The notes under the pieces: model-generated
What the model was told of the DNA's origin: nothing
Databases searched by the model: none
The model's input: only the letters and a program-made list of their open reading frames with translations
Part shown: in pieces, positions 1-5,535 of the stretch
Layout of the letters: each line of letters starts with the position of its first letter
How positions within the stretch are numbered: the first letter of the stretch is position 1
Translations under genes and position numbers: made by a program
From: Thermoplasmata archaeon
Lineage (GTDB): Archaea; Thermoplasmatota; Thermoplasmata; UBA184
DNA: 13,009 bases
Reading direction: 5' to 3'
NCBI GenBank assembly: GCA_027314845.1
Contig: DAHVAA010000022.1
Coordinates: forward strand, 1-13,009

Positions 1-1
1 G

Positions 2-9
2 TTATCTAT
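2..9 (+). promoter_or_regulatory. Possible TATA box of folD
   Basis: The AT-rich octamer TTATCTAT stands out in a very GC-rich background at the window edge. An archaeal TATA box centred near base 5-6 would set transcription start near base 31, a few bases before the GTG at 40. Upstream sequence is missing, so this is only a candidate. Confidence 0.3.
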
Positions 10-39
10 CGAACCGGGCTCGTGCGCACGGAGGGAGCC

Positions 40-933
40 GTGACCGAGCGCCTGTTGGGGCAGCCGATCGCCGACCGGACCAACGCGGCGAGCCGTGCCA
101 CGGTCGCCGCGCGGGCCGACCGGGTGCCGCCCCCCTCGCTCGTCAGCGTGCACCGTGGAGTCGAGAGCCCCTTCCGCTTCTACCTCAAGCGCCAGGCCAA
201 GGCGGCGCGGGAGGTAGGGCTGGCGTTCCGCGACCTCGCGCTGGAGGCCGGAGCCGGCCCCGCCGACCTGCTTAGGCAGCTGCGCGCGCTGGACGCGGAC
301 CCGAGCGTTCACGCGGTCCTGCTCGAGCACCCGCTTCCGAGCCCGTTCGACTTCTATGCGGCGGTGGCTGCCCTCCGGCCCGAGAAGGACGTGGACGGGG
401 TGGGTCCGGAGAACCTGGGGCGCCTGGTCGCCCAGCGCCCGATCCACGTCCCGGCGGTGGCGCGGGCGGCGGTCTCGATCGCGCAACATTACCGAGTGCC
501 GCTCTCGGGGGAGCGCGTCGTCGTGCTCGGCCGGTCGGAGACAGTGGGGCTTCCGATCGCGCTCCTGCTCGTAGGCCGGGCCGAAGGCATCCACGCGACG
601 GTCACGGTCGCGCACTCTCGGACCCGGGAATTGGAGCGGGTCCTTGCTCCGGCCCGGACGATCTTCTCTTGCGTCGGTCAACCGGGGCTTCTGAACCGGG
701 CCAACGTCCCCGAGGGGGCCCATGTCATCGACGTCGGGCTGTCGAGCATTCCCGACCCCGATCGTCCCGGCTCGGTCCGGGCCGTGGGAGACGCCGACGC
801 CGTAAGCCTCGAGGGCTGGGCCGGCTCGCTCACTCCCGTCCCGGGAGGCGTCGGGCCGGTGACCGTCGCCGAGCTCATGGCGAACTGCGTGCGCGCCTGG
901 CAACGGGCGGTGGGAACGGGGGGACCAACCTGA
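40..933 (+). CDS. folD: FolD-family methylenetetrahydrofolate dehydrogenase/cyclohydrolase, with altered catalytic residues
   Basis: 297 aa, the usual FolD length. The family interconverts 5,10-methylene-, 5,10-methenyl- and 10-formyl-tetrahydrofolate with NAD(P) in the cytoplasm. Seen: KDVDG at 116-120, the Rossmann motif GRSETVGLP at 164-172, and PVPGGVGPVT near the C-terminus (266-275). The GTG at 40 is preferred over the one at 22: GGAGGGAG lies just before it, and a TATA-like box at 2-9 would start transcription downstream of 22. Odd points: aligned by eye to E. coli FolD, Tyr50 is kept (Y48), but catalytic Lys54 is Gln52 and Gln98 is Glu96 (LLEHPLP instead of LVQLPLP); Asp121 is kept (D119). 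The PCTPxG motif is also degraded. In the human enzyme this Lys is needed for cyclohydrolase activity, so this protein may be dehydrogenase-only or otherwise changed. Family assignment is firm; activity is uncertain. Confidence 0.93.
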   Translation: MTERLLGQPIADRTNAASRATVAARADRVPPPSLVSVHRGVESPFRFYLKRQAKAAREVGLAFRDLALEAGAGPADLLRQLRALDADPSVHAVLLEHPLPSPFDFYAAVAALRPEKDVDGVGPENLGRLVAQRPIHVPAVARAAVSIAQHYRVPLSGERVVVLGRSETVGLPIALLLVGRAEGIHATVTVAHSRTRELERVLAPARTIFSCVGQPGLLNRANVPEGAHVIDVGLSSIPDPDRPGSVRAVGDADAVSLEGWAGSLTPVPGGVGPVTVAELMANCVRAWQRAVGTGGPT

Positions 934-1298
934 CCCCGGCCCCCGCGTCCGGCCGCGCCCGGGCTCGCTCGCGCGTCGACCCGCTCTACTGCCGTGATTG
1001 CCCCATGTGGTACGGGGCGGAGAACGAGGGCTGGGGGCCCTGCTCGATCAAGAACCGGCGGGGCGACGTCCGCTATCTCACGTTCGGCGGGCACCTCTGT
1101 GACGAGGGCTACGTTCCGCCCGCCACAACCCCGACCTTGGCGAGCGCGGCGGAGTTGAGCGGGGCGCGCTCGACCTCGAGCGCGTCCGCGGTCGGATACA
1201 CTTCCACTTCGAAGGCGGGCCAGGGCAAGCGTCGGGCGACGTCGCGCAATGCGTCCGCGGCGAGCTCGACGCGCCGCCGACCGACGTCCAGTCGGTAA
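930..1298 (+). CDS. Small Cys-rich protein of unknown function, possible CTG start overlapping the folD stop
   Basis: This frame encodes a protein-like core between residues 20 and 61 (counted from the CTG at 930): YCRDCPMW, GWGPCSIK, then RRGDVRYLTFGGHLCDEGY. C21, C24, C38 and C57, with H55, could bind Zn or an Fe-S cluster. Third codon positions are almost all G or C in this core, as in real genes here. No ATG, GTG or TTG lies between the folD 3' end and the core. The only candidate is CTG 930-932, which overlaps the folD stop (CTGA) and has GGGGGA six bases before it. The in-frame ATG at residue 26 would drop the first two Cys. The core ends at about 1112, exactly at the stop codon of the opposite-strand radical SAM gene. 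The remaining 61 residues run antisense to that gene and look low in information. I do not recognise the family; the start and the C-terminal extent are both doubtful. Confidence 0.45.
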   Translation: MTPAPASGRARARSRVDPLYCRDCPMWYGAENEGWGPCSIKNRRGDVRYLTFGGHLCDEGYVPPATTPTLASAAELSGARSTSSASAVGYTSTSKAGQGKRRATSRNASAASSTRRRPTSSR

Positions 1299-2248
1299 TC
1301 GTCGGGGCGGAGCTGAACGCGTCGCGCGACCCGTGCCGCCCACCGAGGGAGGTCCTGGGCGTCGGTCGCCTCGACCACCCCGAAGACGATGGTCCCGTCG
1401 GTGGTGCGGTCGGCGAAATCCGGTGCGGTCCGCTCGGCTCGCCGCAGGAGCCGCTGGCGAAGCTGGACGCTATCTTTGAAGCGCGAGGAGCAGTAATGGA
1501 CCGGGATCGTCAGGTGGCTCTCGCGCACCACCCGTTCGGCGACCGCCCGACTCCCCTTCACGCCCCAGCCGTTCTCGGGGTCGCCACGGTACCCCCGCCC
1601 GGCCATCTCCCGCTCGTTCGTCTCTGAGAACTCGAGCTCGTTCAGGTTCACGAAGTCGACCCCGATACACTCGAGGGCCCGCAGGAGACGGACCAGCTCC
1701 GCCTCCTTGTCGGGGAGGACGGGGATCTCGACCCCCCGACGGATCCCCCAGCCCGGCGCGGCCTCGAGCACCGCCCGGTACGCGCCCCCTTCCGAGGAGA
1801 GCGGACCCCAGAGATAGTGCGGGATGTGGAGGCGGAACTCGTCGAGGCCGGCGGCGGCCAGCTGCTGCAGCTTCGCCGCGTTCGGCTCGTGGGTGTAGAG
1901 GTGGATGTTGTGCGCCCGGCCGAACGTGCCCTTCAGGAGTCGGACGTAATGCTCGACGCGGTCGACGACGCCCAGGGGGTCTCCGCCCGTGATCCCGGTT
2001 CCGGACGCGCCGATCGCCCGCGCTTCCTCGACCACATCGCGGTCCTCGAGCACGCGCCGCTCGTTCGCGTAGACCACGTCCTTCTGGTTGCGAGTCGGGG
2101 ATACCGGGCAGTAGAAGCAGCGGAACCGGCAGACCCCCGTCACGAAGAGGACCATCTTCCGGCCCTCCGTGCATTGGACGCACGCGGGCGAGAGCTCTCC
2201 TCGGTGGCTGGACGCCATCGGCAGGAGGTGGAGGCCGTTCGGGTCCAT
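1109..2248 (-). CDS. Radical SAM protein of the COG2108 type (pyruvate formate-lyase activase-related), function unknown
   Basis: 379 aa from the ATG at 2248. The cluster motif CRFRCFYC (C40, C44, C47; CxxxCxxC) binds the 4Fe-4S cluster that cleaves S-adenosylmethionine, and GGDP at 88-91 is the usual SAM-contact motif. An extra pair, C23 and C26 (CVQC), precedes the cluster, and a further Cys sits in HYCSSRFKD (C253). The phrases KMVLFVTG, VVYANER, GTGITGGDP and IHLYTH match my recollection of the archaeal COG2108 family, whose reaction is not known to me. The frame stays open upstream to 2440, but that part is proline/arginine-rich and not protein-like. The 2248 start is supported by a TATA-like TTTTAC about 30 bp before it and no Shine-Dalgarno, suggesting a leaderless mRNA. 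It is divergent to psmA and convergent with the Cys-rich frame, so there is no operon partner to indicate a substrate. Confidence 0.85.
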   Translation of the reverse strand: MDPNGLHLLPMASSHRGELSPACVQCTEGRKMVLFVTGVCRFRCFYCPVSPTRNQKDVVYANERRVLEDRDVVEEARAIGASGTGITGGDPLGVVDRVEHYVRLLKGTFGRAHNIHLYTHEPNAAKLQQLAAAGLDEFRLHIPHYLWGPLSSEGGAYRAVLEAAPGWGIRRGVEIPVLPDKEAELVRLLRALECIGVDFVNLNELEFSETNEREMAGRGYRGDPENGWGVKGSRAVAERVVRESHLTIPVHYCSSRFKDSVQLRQRLLRRAERTAPDFADRTTDGTIVFGVVEATDAQDLPRWAARVARRVQLRPDDYRLDVGRRRVELAADALRDVARRLPWPAFEVEVYPTADALEVERAPLNSAALAKVGVVAGGT

Positions 2249-2274
2249 TTGGGTCGAAGGAGGTGGTCCCGCTC

Positions 2275-2281
2275 GTAAAAG
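2275..2281 (-). promoter_or_regulatory. Candidate TATA box of the radical SAM gene
   Basis: The minus strand reads CTTTTAC, centred about 30 bp upstream of the ATG at 2248. This spacing fits a leaderless or nearly leaderless archaeal transcript and supports that start over longer versions. No Shine-Dalgarno is present before 2248. Confidence 0.4.
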
Positions 2282-2444
2282 CGTTGCTCGGCGGCCCGGT
2301 GGGGGCGACCCGGGCTCCACCGGACGGGCGACGCGCGGTTCCCGTGGTGGTCGAACGCCACCTAGTGCGGTGAAGGCAGGGATGAGGGGCAGGCTCAAAT
2401 CCCCCGCCCGATTCGCCGACCTCACTTTCGGAGGCGTCACGGCG

Positions 2445-3203
2445 ATGGAGATGCAACCGGGTCAGATGGCGTACGACCGCGCGAGCACCGTCTTCTCGCC
2501 CGACGGGCGGCTTTTCCAGGTGGAGTACGCCCTCCAGGCGATCCAGATGGGGGGGACGGCGGTCGCCGTCACCTACGACACCGGGATCGTCTTCGTCGCC
2601 TTCCGCAACCTCCCCGTGAGCTCGCTCGCGGAAGCCGGCTCGATCGAGAAGAGCTTCGCGATCGACGCCGGGCTCGGCTGCGTGACGGCCGGCCTCATCG
2701 CGGATTCGCGGGTGCTCGTCGAGTTCCTGCGGGTCGAGGCGCAACGCCACCGGCTCACGTACGGCGAGTCGGCTCCGTTCTCGTTGCTCGCGCATGGCCT
2801 TGGTACTCTGCTTCAGCAGTACACCCAGTTCGGCGGGACCCGACCGTTCGCCGTCTCGCTCCTATTGGGCGGCTTCAACGGCACGTCGCCGGGCCTCGTG
2901 GAGCTTGACCCGAGCGGAGCAACGATCGGATGGAAGGCCTATGCGATCGGCCGAAACCGTCGGGCGGTCGCCGACTACCTTGAGGAGAAGGTCCCGGAGC
3001 ACCTGAACGAGGAGTCCGCGTTCAAGCTCGCCGTCCAGGCTGTCGCCGAGGGCTCTCCGACGCCGTTCGCTCCCGAAGCGCTGGATGTCGCGATCCTTGA
3101 GCCCGAGACCGAGCTGCGGCGCCTGCCGGCCGCGGAGGTCGCTCGACGGGTCCAAGGCCTTCCCTTCATCGGCACCCCCGAGAAGCGGTCGGCCAGCCGG
3201 TAA
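2445..3203 (+). CDS. psmA: 20S proteasome alpha subunit
   Basis: 252 aa. Alpha subunits form the outer gating rings of the archaeal 20S proteasome, which degrades proteins unfolded by PAN or other AAA+ ATPases. The N-terminus GQMAYDRASTVFSPDGRLFQ, followed by VEYA, is the alpha-type signature and close to the Thermoplasma acidophilum subunit. IEKSFAID near residue 67 keeps the Lys (K69) equivalent to T. acidophilum K66, which binds the C-terminal HbYX motif of the ATPases. TAGLIADSRVLVEF and QQYTQFGGTRPF are further family motifs. There is no exposed catalytic Thr, as expected for alpha. The ATG at 2445 is chosen because GGAGG lies about 10 bp before it and the protein then starts at the family's normal place; the open frame upstream is not conserved-looking. 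A GC hairpin follows the stop codon. The divergent 196-bp region upstream has no clear psmA TATA box. Confidence 0.97.
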   Translation: MEMQPGQMAYDRASTVFSPDGRLFQVEYALQAIQMGGTAVAVTYDTGIVFVAFRNLPVSSLAEAGSIEKSFAIDAGLGCVTAGLIADSRVLVEFLRVEAQRHRLTYGESAPFSLLAHGLGTLLQQYTQFGGTRPFAVSLLLGGFNGTSPGLVELDPSGATIGWKAYAIGRNRRAVADYLEEKVPEHLNEESAFKLAVQAVAEGSPTPFAPEALDVAILEPETELRRLPAAEVARRVQGLPFIGTPEKRSASR

Positions 3204-3214
3204 GCCCTGATCCC

Positions 3215-3232
3215 GAGCCCCCGTGGGGGTTC
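3215..3232 (+). terminator. GC hairpin after psmA, possible terminator
   Basis: GAGCCCCC and GGGGGTTC pair with one G-T wobble around a two-base GT spacer (a larger loop if the top pair opens). It lies 12 bp after the psmA stop. Only a weak pyrimidine stretch follows, and archaeal terminators rely mainly on T-tracts, so the role is uncertain. Confidence 0.3.
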
Positions 3233-3266
3233 GAACACTTCTAAGGGCACGTCGGCCTGACGGGGC

Positions 3267-3839
3267 ATGCCCACCACCCTGGTCCGCTCGGCCGCCCAGG
3301 CCCGCGAGCTCGTCGCGTACAACCGAGCCGTCTTTGACCGCTTCCTACGACGTATCGCCCGACTTCCCGGACGCGCCGCGTTCTCCGAACGCGAGATCGG
3401 CCATCACTCACTGTTCGGGACCCTCGTCCACGTCCTGAACGTCCACGAGGCCTGGCTCGTCTACATCGTTCCCGGCCGCACGCGGGAGCTCACGCGGCGG
3501 TTCACCGAGCCGGACCGGCATCCGTCCGACTGGCCCGGCCTGCGCGCGTACTCCCGCCAGGTCTGGGAGGGGATCGACGGGACCGTCCGCACTCTCGCGG
3601 ACGCGGACTTCGGGCGAACCGTGCGGGCACCCTGGATGCCGGGGCTCTACACCGTAGGGGACGCGTTCCTTCAGACGACGATGGAAGAGGCGCACCACAT
3701 CGGGGAGGTCATTGGTGCCCTCTGGCAGGACGATGTCGCCTCGACCCGGATGACCTGGATCGAGCTCAATCGAGGGACGGGTCCTCGCCGTCGGTCACCG
3801 GGCGCCGGGCGCGTGTCGTCGCCCCCCCGGGGTCGCTAG
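3267..3839 (+). CDS. DinB-fold (DinB/YfiT-like) metalloprotein of unknown function
   Basis: 190 aa. The family is a four-helix bundle that usually binds a metal through three His residues; members include thiol-dependent transferases and damage-inducible proteins of unknown role. Seen: HHSLFGTLVHVLNVHEAWL at 46-64 supplies the first His (H55 or H60), and MEEAHHIGEVIGALW at 139-153 is the usual last helix. There the first His of the common HExHH pattern is Glu140, while H143 and H144 remain, so the metal site may be changed. The ATG at 3267 has a weak upstream signal: TTCTAA about 25 bp before could be a TATA box. The last 25 or so residues are basic and proline/glycine-rich, and they overlap the 3' end of uvrC on the other strand by 74 bp. 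Substrate unknown. Confidence 0.75.
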   Translation: MPTTLVRSAAQARELVAYNRAVFDRFLRRIARLPGRAAFSEREIGHHSLFGTLVHVLNVHEAWLVYIVPGRTRELTRRFTEPDRHPSDWPGLRAYSRQVWEGIDGTVRTLADADFGRTVRAPWMPGLYTVGDAFLQTTMEEAHHIGEVIGALWQDDVASTRMTWIELNRGTGPRRRSPGAGRVSSPPRGR

Positions 3840-5535
3840 GCGCTCGCGCGAACTCCTCGCGGAGCCGCATCCGCCGACGGGTCCGGTGGTAGGTCACAGC
3901 GAACCGGTGCGCCTCGTCGCGGACCGCGCGCAAAAGGAGCATCGGCGGAGCGTTCGGGTTCGGCCTCAGGGGCTCCGACCGGTCCGCTAGATAGAGCTCC
4001 TCCTCCCGCTTCGCCAGCCCGACCGTGGGGACCCGGTCCGCGAGCCCGAGGGCGGCGAGACTGGAGAGGGCCGACGAGAGCTGGCCCGCTCCGCCGTCGA
4101 TCAGCAGGAGGTCGGGCATCACCTCCGCTTCCGCGAGCCGACGGAGGTAGCGGCGGCGGACGACCTCGGCGACCATCGCGAAATCGTTCGTCCCTTCGAC
4201 CGAGCGGATGCGGAAGCGGCGGTACTCCGACCGCACGGCGACGCCCCGTTCGAAGACGACCAGCGAACCGACCGCTTCGGAGCCCTGGAAGATCGAGATG
4301 TCGATCCCCTCGATGCGGTTGGGGATCGTCGGCAGCGTGAGCAGGGTCTGAAGCGCGAGCAGCACCTCGCGGGGCGCGGCCCGGGGAACGACCTGGTCGA
4401 CCGTCGCCCGAGCGAGTCGCTCGGCGAGCCGGGCGATGCCCGCGTAACGGCCCGTCGGCCGGAACTCGACCTCGATCCCCCGGTAGCCGAACAGCTCGTC
4501 CAGCGTCGCGTCGATACCGGCCGGGCGCGGGCCGGCGACGAGGATGCGGCCAGGAAGCTCGAACTGGTCCCCGTAGTACTGGGTCAGGAAGTGGCGGAGG
4601 ACCTCGCCGGGTTCGGGGACGTCGTCCGGCGGGATCGTGACGAGGTGAGGTTCCGTCTGGTGGACCTCTCCGTCCTCGACCCGAACGAGCCCGACGGCGA
4701 CACGGAGCGTCGCGGCGTCGGTGGGGTAGGCGAGGGCGAGCACGTCGACGCGCCCCGCCCCCCGCCCGATGACCGACTGGCGCTCCCGCAGCGCCCCGAG
4801 CCCCTGGAGGGCGTCCCGGAGCAGCGCCGCCCGTTCGAACTCCTCCCGCCCGGCCGCTCGGCGCATCTCCTCCTCCACCGCCGGCCGGACGAGCGCCGTC
4901 TTGCCGCGGAGGATGTCGACCGCCTGGTCGATGCGACCGCGGTACTCCTCGCGGCCGATCGCGTTGATGCACGGACCGCTACAGACCTTGAGGTGGTAGT
5001 ACAGGCACGCCTCCTTCGGGAGCCGCACGCACCGGCGCAACTGGAAGAGGTCGCCGAGAAGGCGCTCGACCCCCCGGGCCTCCCGGGCGCTCGTGTAGGG
5101 GCCGAACAAGAGGACCCCGGCACGCCGGCGGGGTCGACGGACGAGTACGACCCGGGGGACCTCCTCGCCGACGGTGACGGCCAGGTAGGGGTAGCTCTTG
5201 TCGTCCTTCAGGAGGACGTTGAGCGGCGGCTGGTACTGCTTGACCAGGCTCGCCTCGAGGAGCAGGGCCTCCCGCTCGCTCGCCGTGGGTACGAACTCGA
5301 CGCTCGCGCTCTGGGCGAGGATCGACCCGTCCTTCTCGATCCGCGCCCTCAGATGGTCGAGCACCCGGCGGCGCAGGCTGCGCGCCTTGCCGACGTAGAC
5401 GACCTCCCCCGTCGCGGACCGAAAGAGGTAGACGCCCGGCACGTCCGGTCCGGGGCGGTACCCTTCCCGGGTCGCCGCCGCGAGCTGGCTCGCCGGGACG
5501 AACGGGGAGAGCGCGCCGGGGCGCTCGTCGCTCAT
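3766..5535 (-). CDS. uvrC: Excinuclease ABC subunit C, lacking the C-terminal helix-hairpin-helix domain
   Basis: 589 aa. UvrC makes both incisions around a DNA lesion after UvrA and UvrB have located it. Domains in order: GIY-YIG nuclease (VPGVYLF at 32-38, VVYVGKARSL at 45-54, Glu94 in EALLLE), which cuts 3'; four Cys (C169, C177, C185, C189) placed as in the UvrC Fe-S/Cys-rich region; UVR helix near 217-250, which binds UvrB; RNase H-like nuclease with D412, D451, D480 and H543, all kept, which cuts 5'. After AVTYHRTRRRMR the protein ends in about 30 polar residues, so the (HhH)2 DNA-binding domain found at this place in most UvrC proteins is absent. I found no such domain in the other frames downstream; the DinB-like gene occupies that space. 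The start codon overlaps the uvrA stop as ATGA, implying translational coupling. Confidence 0.95.
   Translation of the reverse strand: MSDERPGALSPFVPASQLAAATREGYRPGPDVPGVYLFRSATGEVVYVGKARSLRRRVLDHLRARIEKDGSILAQSASVEFVPTASEREALLLEASLVKQYQPPLNVLLKDDKSYPYLAVTVGEEVPRVVLVRRPRRRAGVLLFGPYTSAREARGVERLLGDLFQLRRCVRLPKEACLYYHLKVCSGPCINAIGREEYRGRIDQAVDILRGKTALVRPAVEEEMRRAAGREEFERAALLRDALQGLGALRERQSVIGRGAGRVDVLALAYPTDAATLRVAVGLVRVEDGEVHQTEPHLVTIPPDDVPEPGEVLRHFLTQYYGDQFELPGRILVAGPRPAGIDATLDELFGYRGIEVEFRPTGRYAGIARLAERLARATVDQVVPRAAPREVLLALQTLLTLPTIPNRIEGIDISIFQGSEAVGSLVVFERGVAVRSEYRRFRIRSVEGTNDFAMVAEVVRRRYLRRLAEAEVMPDLLLIDGGAGQLSSALSSLAALGLADRVPTVGLAKREEELYLADRSEPLRPNPNAPPMLLLRAVRDEAHRFAVTYHRTRRRMRLREEFARAPSDPGGATTRARRPVTDGEDPSLD

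Noticed and set aside
22..39. Earlier GTG start for folD
   Set aside because: The extra six residues have no support, and the predicted transcript would begin after this codon.
2249..2440. N-terminal extension of the radical SAM protein
   Set aside because: Pro/Arg/Gly-rich with no similarity; the TATA spacing and the family-like start both favour 2248.
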